This document shows positions 24,343-32,733 of a stretch of 64,000 nt of DNA, in pieces; the first letter of the stretch is position 1; every line of letters begins with the position of its first letter. The notes under the pieces were generated by a model, which made no database searches, was not told the origin of the DNA, and saw only the letters and a list, made by a program, of their open reading frames with translations. Both the position numbers and the translations under genes were made by a program. This DNA is from Rhodopseudomonas boonkerdii (GTDB taxonomy: Bacteria > Pseudomonadota > Alphaproteobacteria > Rhizobiales > Xanthobacteraceae), in assembly GCF_021184025.1 (NCBI RefSeq), contig NZ_CP036537.1, forward strand, positions 682,001 through 746,000. Direction: 5' to 3'.

Positions 24343-25677
24343 ATGCGCCAAAAATTCCCGCTCTCAGCCGTCCTTCTCATCGTGACGCTGCCGCTCGCCA
24401 GCTGTAATGAGAAATCGACAATCGCTTCGGGCGAGGACTTCGGACCGGCGCCGAAACTGGTCGAACCTAACAAGACATTCCTGCCGACTGTGAATGTCTC
24501 CAAAGCAGTGGGCTGGCAAGACGGGGCCAAGCCAAAAGCGGCGGAGGGGATGGTCGTCACCGCCTTCGCCAGTGGCCTCGATCATCCGCGCACGGTTTAC
24601 ACGCTGCCGAATGGCGATGTGCTGGTGGCTGAGAGCAATGCGCCGTCGAAGCCGGATAGCGGCTTCAGTATTCGCGGCTTCGTGATGAACAAGGTGATGG
24701 GTTATGCCGGCGCACGCGCGCCCTCGGCCAATCGTATCACGTTGCTGCGTGATGCTGACGGTGACGGCGTGGCAGAGATGAAGGCGCCGTTCCTGGAAGG
24801 GTTGAGTTCGCCTTTCGGTATGGTGCTCGTGGGCGATCGCTTTTATGTCGCTAATGCCGATGGGATTGTCGTTTTCCCGTACAACGAAGGTGACACGCGG
24901 ATCACCGCAGCGGCGACCAAGGTTATGGACCTGCCGGCGGGCCTTAATCACCACTGGACCAAGGATCTCATCGCCAGCGCCGATGGCAGCAAGCTTTATG
25001 CGACCGTCGGATCGAACAGCAATATCGGCGAGAACGGCATGGACATCGAAAAAGATCGCGCTGCGATCCTCGAGATCGATCGCGTCAACGGCACGTCGCG
25101 GCTGTTCGCATCGGGCTTGCGCAATCCGAATGGCCCTGCGTGGAATCCGCAGAGCGGCGCATTATGGGTGGTCGTCAATGAACGTGACGAGATCGGCAGC
25201 GATCTCGTGCCGGATTACATGACCTCGGTGAAGGATGGCGGCTTTTACGGCTGGCCTTACAGCTATTACGGCCAGCACGTGGACGTCCGCGTTCAACCGC
25301 AGAAGCCGGAACTCGTCGCGAAGGCAATTGTCCCGGACTATGCGCTCGGCGCGCATACGGCTTCGCTAGGCCTTGCTTTCAACACCAGTGAACTGTTTCC
25401 GGAGAACATGAAGAACGGTGCTTTCATCGGTCAGCACGGTTCGTGGAATCGTAGGCCGCAGAGCGGCTATAAGGTGATCTTCGTGCCGTTCACCGACGGC
25501 AAGCCATCGGGCAAGCCGCAGGATGTATTGACTGGTTTCCTGAACGAGAAGGGCGAAGCACAGGGGCGGCCGGTCGGTGTGCGGCTCGACAGCAAGGGTG
25601 CGCTGCTGGTGGCGGATGACGTCGGCAATATAATCTGGCGCGTCGCGCCGACGGGCGCGAAGGCGGCGGCGTTGTGA
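24343..25677 (+). CDS. PQQ-dependent sugar/sorbosone dehydrogenase-like lipoprotein
   Basis: A 444-residue periplasmic lipoprotein (lipobox PLASC at residues 17-21) with a six-bladed beta-propeller of the glucose/sorbosone dehydrogenase type. Recurrent blade motifs include [51 protein letters not shown] and [16 protein letters not shown], with [17 protein letters not shown] at the end. The His and Arg of the family active site (NHH, GLRNPNG) are visible. It would oxidise an aldose or related sugar and pass electrons to the respiratory chain if PQQ is bound. The ATG at 24343 with AAGGAA upstream is chosen over one nine codons earlier. Confidence 0.87.
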   Translation: MRQKFPLSAVLLIVTLPLASCNEKSTIASGEDFGPAPKLVEPNKTFLPTVNVSKAVGWQDGAKPKAAEGMVVTAFASGLDHPRTVYTLPNGDVLVAESNAPSKPDSGFSIRGFVMNKVMGYAGARAPSANRITLLRDADGDGVAEMKAPFLEGLSSPFGMVLVGDRFYVANADGIVVFPYNEGDTRITAAATKVMDLPAGLNHHWTKDLIASADGSKLYATVGSNSNIGENGMDIEKDRAAILEIDRVNGTSRLFASGLRNPNGPAWNPQSGALWVVVNERDEIGSDLVPDYMTSVKDGGFYGWPYSYYGQHVDVRVQPQKPELVAKAIVPDYALGAHTASLGLAFNTSELFPENMKNGAFIGQHGSWNRRPQSGYKVIFVPFTDGKPSGKPQDVLTGFLNEKGEAQGRPVGVRLDSKGALLVADDVGNIIWRVAPTGAKAAAL

Positions 25678-25735
25678 CTTGCTCGGCCGTAGGGCGGATT
25701 ACGGCTAAGCCTAATACAACCTGCGGCTCAGTGCT

Positions 25736-27292
25736 TCACGTCACCGGAGCAGGATTGAACAGCACCAGATCGTTGTGCAGCCCCCATTTATCCGCCCACA
25801 CCTGTTTGCGGCCGCTGGCCACATCGAGGATCAGCTGGAACAGCTCCCAGCCGGCTTCCTCGATGGTCATTTCGCCTGACGCGATGCGGCCGGCGTCGAA
25901 GTCGATCAGGTCCGCCCAACGCTTTGCGAGTTCGGTCCGCGTGGACACCTTGATAACCGGCGCCTGCGCGAGGCCGTATGGTGTGCCGCGGCCGGTGGTG
26001 AAGATCTGCATCTGCATGCCTGCGGCGAGTTGCAATGTACCGCAGATGAAATCGCTCGCAGGTGTTGCGGCAAATAGCAGACCCTTCGTGGTCGCGCGTT
26101 CGCCGGGCCCGATTACGCCTGATATCGCCGACGATCCGGACTTCACGATGGAGCCGAGTGATTTCTCGACGATGTTTGCGAGGCCGCCTTTTTTATTGCC
26201 CGGGGTCGTATTGGCGCTGCGGTCGGCGCCGCCGCGGGCCAGATATGAATCATACCAGTCCATCTCGCGCACCAGCGCGCGACCGACATCCTCGTTCACA
26301 GCCCGGCGTGTCAGCAATTCGATGGCGTCGCGCACTTCGGTGACTTCGGAGAACATCACCGTCGCGCCGGCCCGCACCAACAGATCGCTGGCGAAACCGA
26401 GCGCGGGATTTGCCGTGACGCCGGAAAATGCGTCGCTGCCGCCGCATTGCAGACCGATCACCAATTCTGATGCCGGCACGGTTTCGCGCTTGCGATTGTT
26501 CAGCACCTTCAGGCGCGCATCAGCCATGGTGTAGATGGTGTCCACCATGTCGCCAAAGCTCTGATTGCCTTCGTCCTGCAGGCGCATCATGTTGGCGGAA
26601 TCATTGGTCGGCAGCAGTCGCTCCGGCGCGAGTTTCTCGCAGCCGAGGCCGACCACCATCACTTCGCCGCCGAAATTCGGATTCTGCGCGATGTTCTGCA
26701 GCGTGCGGATCGGGATATAGGCGTCCGGCGCGTTGATGGCGACGCCGCAACCATAGCCATGGGTGACAGCAACGACGTCGTCGACATTTGAGTAGCGCGG
26801 CAACAGCTCGGCTTTGATCTTCTTGATCGCGAATTCGAGCGTTCCGGCGACACATTGCACGGACGTGCTGATGGCGAGAATGTTCTTCACGCCGACAGAA
26901 CCGTCGGGATTGCGGAAGCCTTCGAACGTGTAGCCGGTCAACGGCTCCTGCGCGGCAGGAATTGCGGTGGCGATATCGAGGCGATCGAGTTCAGGCGCAT
27001 CGGGCATATGGATGCGCGCTTCCTCGACCCAGTCGCCTGCGGCGATCGTGTCGATCGCGTAACCGATGATCTCTCCGTAACGGATGATCGGTTGATCCTT
27101 CGCGATCTCGGTGAGTGCGAGCTTGTGGCCTTGTGGAACAAATTTTCTCAGCGTGATCCCATCAGGGAACCGGGTTCCAGCCGGAAGTCCGAAATCATTT
27201 ACCACGATCGCGACATTGTCATGCGCATTCAATTTGATGGTGCGCGGCGCATATGCGTCAGCTGCCGTCGGGGAGGGCATCGCCTCGTTCAT
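25736..27292 (-). CDS. garD: Galactarate dehydratase (UxaA/GarD family)
   Basis: A ~518-residue sugar-acid dehydratase. The N-terminal ~90 residues form the SAF domain ([20 protein letters not shown], then [20 protein letters not shown]). The catalytic part has [36 protein letters not shown] and [20 protein letters not shown], which are diagnostic of the galactarate/altronate dehydratase family. The 500-residue fused form points to galactarate dehydratase rather than the split UxaA. The start is uncertain: ATG at 27292 has GAGGAA immediately before it; 27280 is an alternative. It converges with the sorbosone dehydrogenase gene. Confidence 0.85.
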   Translation of the reverse strand: MNEAMPSPTAADAYAPRTIKLNAHDNVAIVVNDFGLPAGTRFPDGITLRKFVPQGHKLALTEIAKDQPIIRYGEIIGYAIDTIAAGDWVEEARIHMPDAPELDRLDIATAIPAAQEPLTGYTFEGFRNPDGSVGVKNILAISTSVQCVAGTLEFAIKKIKAELLPRYSNVDDVVAVTHGYGCGVAINAPDAYIPIRTLQNIAQNPNFGGEVMVVGLGCEKLAPERLLPTNDSANMMRLQDEGNQSFGDMVDTIYTMADARLKVLNNRKRETVPASELVIGLQCGGSDAFSGVTANPALGFASDLLVRAGATVMFSEVTEVRDAIELLTRRAVNEDVGRALVREMDWYDSYLARGGADRSANTTPGNKKGGLANIVEKSLGSIVKSGSSAISGVIGPGERATTKGLLFAATPASDFICGTLQLAAGMQMQIFTTGRGTPYGLAQAPVIKVSTRTELAKRWADLIDFDAGRIASGEMTIEEAGWELFQLILDVASGRKQVWADKWGLHNDLVLFNPAPVT

Positions 27293-27571
27293 TTCCTCGA
27301 ATCCTCGTTCGCGGGCATCGTTTTTGCGGCTACAATACAGTAGCACATCGCGACTTCGTGTTGCACAGGTTGAAATTTACCCGGCGTTATGCACGTTTCC
27401 TAACACATCGATGTCGCACGCCGTCCGAATGAGGCGAGCATGTGTCAGAAGCGCGACGCGAAAGAAAAACTCGCCACACTCGTTTGAGGCGTTGTTGCAC
27501 GGCTGTGACAGCATTCGTCGCGTAATCGTCTAGGTTCGGCTCAATCCAGTTTGGGATTGAGAGGAATATCT

Positions 27572-28231
27572 ATGAAGAAGTATCTGCTTTCGACCGCAGC
27601 CGTTGCCATGGTCGCGCTGGCTGCTCCGGCATCGGCCGCCGATCTGGCAGCTCGTCCGTACACCAAGGCTCCGGCCTATCAGGCTCCGGCTACGCCGATC
27701 TACAACTGGACCGGTTTCTACATCGGTGGTCACATCGGCGGTGGCTTCCCGGGCGAAGACAACGTGCTCGCTGGCAGCCGTGACGGCACGTTCCTCGGCG
27801 GTGTCCAGGGCGGTTACGACCTGCAGTTCGCGCCGAATTGGGTGCTTGGTCTCGAAGCCAGCTACAGCTTCCTTTCGACCAACAGCAACATCGACAATCG
27901 TGGCCTCGGTTCGGTGACCGGCCGCCTCGGCTACGCCTGGGGCCCGACCCTGCTGTACGCCAAGGGCGGTTACGCCTGGGCTGACACCCGCTTCTCGAAC
28001 GGTTTCGGCGGTGACGGTGGTCGCGATGGTTACACCGTCGGTGGCGGTCTCGAATACCTGTTCACTCAGAACTGGTCGGGCAAGATCGAATATCAGTATT
28101 ACGACTTCGGCACCGTCAACTTCATCGCGCCGGGCGGCTTCGGCAGCTTCAAGAACGACCAGCATTCGATCAAGGCCGGTCTGAACTACCGCTTCAACCT
28201 CGGCAATCTGGGCGGCGGTTTCGTTCAGTAA
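27572..28231 (+). CDS. Outer-membrane beta-barrel protein (Omp25/31-like)
   Basis: A 219-residue outer-membrane protein. The signal peptide ends ...PASAADLAARPYTKAP, the usual opening of the RopB/Omp31 family in rhizobia. The mature part has the eight-stranded barrel pattern (WTGFYIGGHIGGGFPGE, VLGLEASYSFLSTNSN, YTVGGGLEYLFTQNWSGKIE) and ends in an alternating strand with a terminal aromatic region (GGGFVQ). GAGAGGA precedes the ATG at 27572. Abundant surface protein; strong codon bias agrees with high expression. A terminator hairpin follows. Confidence 0.9.
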   Translation: MKKYLLSTAAVAMVALAAPASAADLAARPYTKAPAYQAPATPIYNWTGFYIGGHIGGGFPGEDNVLAGSRDGTFLGGVQGGYDLQFAPNWVLGLEASYSFLSTNSNIDNRGLGSVTGRLGYAWGPTLLYAKGGYAWADTRFSNGFGGDGGRDGYTVGGGLEYLFTQNWSGKIEYQYYDFGTVNFIAPGGFGSFKNDQHSIKAGLNYRFNLGNLGGGFVQ

Positions 28232-28303
28232 GCTTGCGATAAGCGACGCCGGTTACGACTGGCGTCGCGACTTCTGATGATCGACTTGGACTCCGGAAAA
28301 CCT

Positions 28304-28331
28304 GGCCCGCACTTCCATGCGGGCCTTTTTT
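28304..28331 (+). terminator. Rho-independent terminator of the outer-membrane protein gene
   Basis: The stem GGCCCGC / GCGGGCC (7 bp, 8-base loop) is followed by TTTTTT on the plus strand, about 70 bp after the outer-membrane protein stop. It also separates that gene from the convergent dCTP deaminase gene. Confidence 0.85.
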
Positions 28332-28341
28332 CATTGGCGGT

Positions 28342-29448
28342 TCAGACCTTGAAGTGCTTCGACAGTTTCAGGTTCTGGCCCTGATAATTCGAGCCGATGC
28401 GCTGGCCGTAGAGTGAGTCCGGCCGATCCAGCATGCGCTCATAGACGAGGCGGCCGACGATCTGGCCGTGCTCGAGAATGAACGGTACTTCGCGCGAACG
28501 CACTTCGAGCACCGCGCGCGATCCCTTGCCGCCGGCGCCGTCATGGCCGAAGCCGGGATCGAAGAAGCCGGCGTAATGCACGCGAAATTCGCCGACCAGC
28601 GGATCGAACGGCACCATCTCCGCCGCGTAGTCCGGCGGCACCTGCACGGCTTCCTTGGAGGCGAGAATGTAGAACTCGCCGGGATCGAGGATCAGCGTGC
28701 GATCCGGGCGCGCATGGATCGGCTCCCAGAAATCCTCCACCGCATAGCCGCCGCGGCGATCCACATCGACCACACCGGTGTGTCGCTTGGCGCGATACCC
28801 GACGAAGCCGGAAGCATTCTCGCCGGAGAGATCGACGGAGACCGCGAGGCCGTTGGTCAGATCGGCATCGTCGATATCAACCAGAGGCTCCTGTGCATGC
28901 AGGTCTTCCAGCGCCTCGGTGTCGAGCACGGCATCACCGACGCGGAAGCGCACCTGTGACAATCGCGAACCTTCGCGCAGCAGCACCGGGAAGGTCTTGG
29001 GGCTGATCTCGGCATAGAGCGGGCCGTGATAGCCCGCGCCGATCACATCGAAGCGGCGCGTGCCATCGGCGATGACGCGGGTGAAGACGTCGAGCCGGCC
29101 GGTGGAGCTCTTCGGATTGGCAGATGCGAAGATATGCGGCGGCAGCGCGAGGCTTTCCAGCAGCGGCACGATGTAGACGCAATTTGTCTCAAGCACCGCG
29201 CCTTCGGACAGATCGATCTCATGCAGCTTGAGTTCGTCGATACGCTCGGCGACCGTGACCTTCGGCCCCGGCAGGAAGCTGGCACGGACGCGATAGGCAA
29301 TCGGGCCGAGGCGGAGATCGAGGCTGGCGGGCTGGATCTGGCTTTCGACGAAGTCGTATTCGGGCAGGATCAGCCCGGCCTCAGCCATTGCCTCGATCAT
29401 GCTGTCGGGCAGGATTCCATCGGCATCGGGGGCGAGGGTGAACGGCAC
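28342..29448 (-). CDS. dcd: 2'-deoxycytidine 5'-triphosphate deaminase, fused two-domain type
   Basis: A 368-residue protein that deaminates dCTP to dUTP for thymidylate synthesis. It contains two trimeric dUTPase-like units in tandem: the first with ESQIQPASLDLRLG and ANPKSSTGRLDVFTRVI, the second with GEFYILASKEAVQVPPDYAA and VHYAGFFDPGFGHDGAGGKG. A stand-alone Dcd is only about 190 residues, so this long form is a duplication, common in alphaproteobacteria. The substrate-contact region SSTGRLDVFTR is present in the first unit only as far as I can see. The gene is convergent with the outer-membrane protein gene and divergent from metZ. Confidence 0.88.
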   Translation of the reverse strand: MPFTLAPDADGILPDSMIEAMAEAGLILPEYDFVESQIQPASLDLRLGPIAYRVRASFLPGPKVTVAERIDELKLHEIDLSEGAVLETNCVYIVPLLESLALPPHIFASANPKSSTGRLDVFTRVIADGTRRFDVIGAGYHGPLYAEISPKTFPVLLREGSRLSQVRFRVGDAVLDTEALEDLHAQEPLVDIDDADLTNGLAVSVDLSGENASGFVGYRAKRHTGVVDVDRRGGYAVEDFWEPIHARPDRTLILDPGEFYILASKEAVQVPPDYAAEMVPFDPLVGEFRVHYAGFFDPGFGHDGAGGKGSRAVLEVRSREVPFILEHGQIVGRLVYERMLDRPDSLYGQRIGSNYQGQNLKLSKHFKV

Positions 29449-29563
29449 AGTCAGGTCCTTCGGTCGGCTTTCCGGGACAATACCCTGAAAAATCGCAACT
29501 TTACCGGCTATCTCAAGCGCGCCTTGACGGAAAGGGCAAGCGGGAATAGGAACACCGTTATCC

Positions 29564-29616
29564 CGTGGTGATTTGGGCCGGCCGGCTTGCAGCCACGTAA
29601 AATAAGTCGCTAAACA
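29564..29616 (+). ncRNA. SAM-II riboswitch upstream of metZ
   Basis: The conserved SAM-II layout is visible: stem P1 CGTGG (29564-29568) / CCACG (29593-29597), TGATTTG directly after the 5' strand, TTGCAG just before the 3' strand, then TAAAATAAGTCGCTAAACA, the pseudoknot part that pairs back to the loop. It lies 101 bp before the metZ start. In alphaproteobacteria this class controls metA, metX and metZ and reduces expression when S-adenosylmethionine is abundant. Confidence 0.9.
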
Positions 29617-29648
29617 GGCCGCGGATCATGCCCTTCCAGCATGTGAAC

Positions 29649-29683
29649 CCGGCTTGTGGACGCCCGTCCAGGCCGGTTTTTTT
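29649..29683 (+). terminator. Terminator hairpin in the metZ leader
   Basis: CCGGC...TGGAC-GCCC-GTCCA...GCCGG followed by seven T lies between the SAM-II aptamer and the metZ ribosome-binding site. This suggests control by premature termination. A small hairpin CATGC/GCATG (29628-29644) sits between the two and could be part of the switching region. Confidence 0.75.
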
Positions 29684-29717
29684 GTGCCTACCGCTGGTAA
29701 GGCACGTTGGAGGTCCT

Positions 29718-30899
29718 ATGTCCGTGAAGTCCTATCGCCCCGAAACCCGCCTCGTTCATTCCAGCGCCCTGCGCTCGCAGTATAACGAGACCTCGGAAGC
29801 CCTCTTTCTGACCCAGGGCTTCATCTACGAGACCGCCGAAGCCTGCGAGGCGCGGTTCAAGGGCGAAGATCCCGGCTTTATCTATTCGCGCTTTTCGAAT
29901 CCGAACACTGCGATGTTCGAGAATCGCATGATCGACCTCGAGGGTGCGGAAGCTGCGCGCGCCACGGCCACCGGCATGGCTGCCGTCACCACCGCCATCC
30001 TTGCGCCGCTGCGCCAGGGAGACCATGTGGTCGCCGCGAAGGCGCTGTTTGGATCGTGTCGCTACGTGATCGAGGAACTGCTGCCGCGCTACGGCATCGA
30101 ATTTACGCTCGTCGACGGTCTCGATCTCGATCAGTGGCAGAAGGCGATGAGGCCGAACACCAAGTCGCTGTTCCTGGAAAGTCCGACCAATCCGACACTG
30201 GACGTGCTCGACATCGGCGCCATCGCCGAGATCGCCCATGCTGGCGGCGCACGGCTGATCGTGGACAACGTGTTCGCGACGCCGATCTGGCAGAGCCCGC
30301 TTGCGCTCGGTGCCGATGTGGTCGTGTATTCGGCGACGAAGCATATCGACGGGCAGGGGCGCTGCCTCGGCGGCATCATCCTGTCGTCGAAGGATTTCAT
30401 CGACGAACACATTCACAACTATCTGCGCCAGACCGGCCCGTCGATTTCGCCGTTCAATGCGTGGACGCTGGTGAAGGGACTGGAGACGCTGGGGATCCGC
30501 GTCGAGCGGCAGACGCAAACCGCGGCGGCGATCGCCGACGTGCTGGCTCAACACCCGAAAGTGTCGCGGCTGATCTATCCGGGCCGCGAGGATCATCCGC
30601 AGGCGGCGACCGTCAAGAAGCAGATGCGCGCGGGCTCGACGTTGATCGGCTTCGAGGTGAAAGGTGGCAAGGAAGCTGCGTTCCGCGTGCTCAATGCGCT
30701 GAAGGTTGCGCGCATCTCGAACAATCTCGGCGATGCGAAGAGCCTCGTGACGCATCCGGCGACCACAACGCATCAGCGCCTGCCGCTGGAGGCGCGGCTG
30801 GAGCTCGGGATCACGGAAGGCTTCATCCGTTTCTCGGCGGGTCTCGAGCATCGTGACGATCTGATCGAGGATTTCGACGCAGCGCTGGCGAAGGCGTAA
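29718..30899 (+). CDS. metZ: O-succinylhomoserine sulfhydrylase
   Basis: A 393-residue PLP enzyme that joins O-succinylhomoserine with sulfide to make homocysteine in methionine biosynthesis. The PLP lysine is in YSATKHIDGQGRCLGG (about residue 208) and the family signature DNVFATPIWQSPLALGAD precedes it. LVHSSALRSQYNETSEALFL at the N-terminus and the LVTHPATTTHQRL stretch favour MetZ over cystathionine enzymes. TGGAGG precedes the ATG at 29718. Expression is probably controlled by the SAM-II riboswitch and terminator in the leader. Confidence 0.93.
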   Translation: MSVKSYRPETRLVHSSALRSQYNETSEALFLTQGFIYETAEACEARFKGEDPGFIYSRFSNPNTAMFENRMIDLEGAEAARATATGMAAVTTAILAPLRQGDHVVAAKALFGSCRYVIEELLPRYGIEFTLVDGLDLDQWQKAMRPNTKSLFLESPTNPTLDVLDIGAIAEIAHAGGARLIVDNVFATPIWQSPLALGADVVVYSATKHIDGQGRCLGGIILSSKDFIDEHIHNYLRQTGPSISPFNAWTLVKGLETLGIRVERQTQTAAAIADVLAQHPKVSRLIYPGREDHPQAATVKKQMRAGSTLIGFEVKGGKEAAFRVLNALKVARISNNLGDAKSLVTHPATTTHQRLPLEARLELGITEGFIRFSAGLEHRDDLIEDFDAALAKA

Positions 30900-30904
30900 T
30901 TCTC

Positions 30905-31025
30905 GCTGTCATTGCGAGGAGCGAAGCGACGAAGCAATCCGGTTTTTAGGTGATCGAAGAAAGACTGGATGGCTGCGCCCAAACGAACTGGCTTTGCCAA
31001 TTCGTCAGGGCTCGCAATGGTGGCT
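30905..31025. repeat. Intergenic repeat of the TCATTGCGAGGAGCGAAGC type
   Basis: The sequence begins TGTCATTGCGAGGAGCGAAG, continues GACGAAGCAATCC, and closes with GGGCTCGCAATGG, so both ends carry related TCGCAATG segments in opposite orientation. Elements of this kind are common between genes in Bradyrhizobium and relatives. It lies between the converging ends of metZ and the SGNH gene; only one copy is in the window. Confidence 0.6.
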
Positions 31026-31039
31026 GATAAATTCTGCCT

Positions 31040-31960
31040 TTACAGCGGCCGTTGGGCCTGCTGCTGCGGCGGCTCGTTGGTGCCCATCTGGATGGTGCCG
31101 ACCGACTTGATGATGTTGTCGCCAAGCAATTGCGCGAAGCAGGCGTAGCCCCAATCGTTCATGTGCAGGCCGTCGGCGATGACGAAGGAGTCAAAGGCCA
31201 TCCGCTGGCCTTCGTGCCATTCCTTCATCACTTCAAAGCGCGGGAAAATGCCGACCTTGCGCAGTTCGGCTACCTTGTGCATCAGCGACAGCATCTTGCT
31301 GGTGCCTTCCGGCTTGGACGTTGTGGCCGGCGAATATTGCGGATCGATCAGCACCACGTCGGAGCCCGCGGCCTGAATGCGGCCGACGCCATCCTCGATC
31401 ATCTTGCCGGTCTCGGCTGGATCGAGATTGCGGAGCACCGCATTGGTGCCGACCTGCCAGATCACCAGATCTGGCTTCACGTCGATCACCTGAGTCTGCA
31501 GCCGCTTCATCATTTCCGGTGCGTCCTCGCCGCCGACGCCGCGATTGAGCACGGTGATGTTCGCGCCGGGATAGGCGCGGTGCAGCTGCGCCGCAAGGCG
31601 ATTGGGATAGGTGAATTCCGGTGCGGACGAACCCCAGCCCTGGGTTGAGGACGAGCCGAATGCGATGATGGTGACGGGCTGATGCGCCGCGAGCTTGCCG
31701 GCCACGTGTGGCAGTGCACCAAGTGCCTTCATCCCGCCTTTTGGCTGGCGGCATGGCACGCGGCTGAGAATGTCCGTCGCGGTCTTGGCGACGTCTTTCA
31801 CCTTGTCGATTGTCTTGCCGGCAACGCTTCTCGAGTCGTCGGTCTGCCCCTGCGCGGCGCCCTGAGACCCTTCGGCATGCGCCATGGAAGTAAATGCGGG
31901 AATCGTGACGGCAAGAGCTGCGACGACAACAAGGCGGGACAAGGTACCTTCGAAACTCAT
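31040..31960 (-). CDS. SGNH/GDSL-family hydrolase, exported
   Basis: A 306-residue exported protein with signal peptide (residues ~1-29). All SGNH blocks can be seen: block I AFGSSSTQGWG (nucleophile Ser), block II NRGVGGEDAPEM, block III WQVGTNAVLRN, and block V ADGLHMNDWGY with the Asp and His. It is therefore probably an active esterase or acyltransferase. It is the last gene of an overlapping operon opgC-SGNH-SGNH (one-base overlap TAATG with the previous gene), so it may edit or transfer substituents on periplasmic glucan. The C-terminus has a Gln/Pro tail. Confidence 0.82.
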   Translation of the reverse strand: MSFEGTLSRLVVVAALAVTIPAFTSMAHAEGSQGAAQGQTDDSRSVAGKTIDKVKDVAKTATDILSRVPCRQPKGGMKALGALPHVAGKLAAHQPVTIIAFGSSSTQGWGSSAPEFTYPNRLAAQLHRAYPGANITVLNRGVGGEDAPEMMKRLQTQVIDVKPDLVIWQVGTNAVLRNLDPAETGKMIEDGVGRIQAAGSDVVLIDPQYSPATTSKPEGTSKMLSLMHKVAELRKVGIFPRFEVMKEWHEGQRMAFDSFVIADGLHMNDWGYACFAQLLGDNIIKSVGTIQMGTNEPPQQQAQRPL

Positions 31961-32733
31961 TAACGCTGAATCCTCAAATCCTCTGTCTTGATATGCGCCG
32001 TTTCGATCACGAAAGCGGATAGCGCGCGGCCGAGACAGTCGTGCACCCGCTTCGCAAGCTCCATGCCAGGTGCGGGGTTGAACAGGTCGAAATCGCCATT
32101 CTCATTCCACTGGCGCATGATGGCGAAACGATCGAACAGCGGAATGTCGTGCTGCTGAGCCACCACACGCATATTATCTAGGTAGGCCGAGCCCGAAATC
32201 ATGGACTCGGTGCGTGGACTGTACTGCAGGTTCATTAAAATGACGTCAGTTCCGGCCTTTTGCATGACACTAACGCCGTCTTCCAATGCATTGCGGAAGT
32301 CGTCGCCATCCACCTGGCGCATGGCATCGACGGTTCCGGTCTGCCAGATGACGAGATCCGGCTTCTTGTCCTCCACCAGTTTTCCGAGGACGGGGGCCAT
32401 TTCTTCGGCGGTTTTTTTCACCTGTAGTTCCAGATTCACATTGACGGTGACGCCCGGAAGCTTTTCGGCGAGATAGGCTTGCAGCCGGTTGGGAAACGCC
32501 GCTGACTGGTCGGACAGCCCGATGACAGCAGAGCGGCTGCCAATCACCAGAATGTCGAGTTTGCCGCCTGGTTTTGTGGCCGCCTTTACTTTCGGCAGCG
32601 AGCTTTCGCTGGTGAGAAGATAGGCAGGGACAGCACAGGCCTGCTTGGCCGGCTCGGCCTGCGCCGGACCTGCCATGAGCAGGGCCAGTAGCAGCGTGTG
32701 TCGCCATGGCGCCCGGTGCAGCAAGGTCATCAT
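31960..32733 (-). CDS. Degenerate SGNH/GDSL-like protein, exported
   Basis: A 257-residue exported paralogue of the next gene (signal peptide ending ...GPAQAEP). Block I is IGSRSAVIGLSDQS and block III reads WQTGTVDAMRQ, so the block III Asn is replaced by Val. The block V region is NPAPGMELAKRVHDC where the neighbour has DGLHMND, so the catalytic Asp-His pair is missing. It may be a non-catalytic binding or scaffold partner. The start at 32733 overlaps opgC by four bases; a frame opening at 32823 is inside opgC and rejected. RBS information is limited by the overlap. Confidence 0.75.
   Translation of the reverse strand: MMTLLHRAPWRHTLLLALLMAGPAQAEPAKQACAVPAYLLTSESSLPKVKAATKPGGKLDILVIGSRSAVIGLSDQSAAFPNRLQAYLAEKLPGVTVNVNLELQVKKTAEEMAPVLGKLVEDKKPDLVIWQTGTVDAMRQVDGDDFRNALEDGVSVMQKAGTDVILMNLQYSPRTESMISGSAYLDNMRVVAQQHDIPLFDRFAIMRQWNENGDFDLFNPAPGMELAKRVHDCLGRALSAFVIETAHIKTEDLRIQR

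Noticed and set aside
27530..28165. A minus-strand frame opposite the outer-membrane protein gene
   Set aside because: It consists of Val/Ala/Glu-rich shadow translation and overlaps a strongly biased, clearly expressed plus-strand gene.
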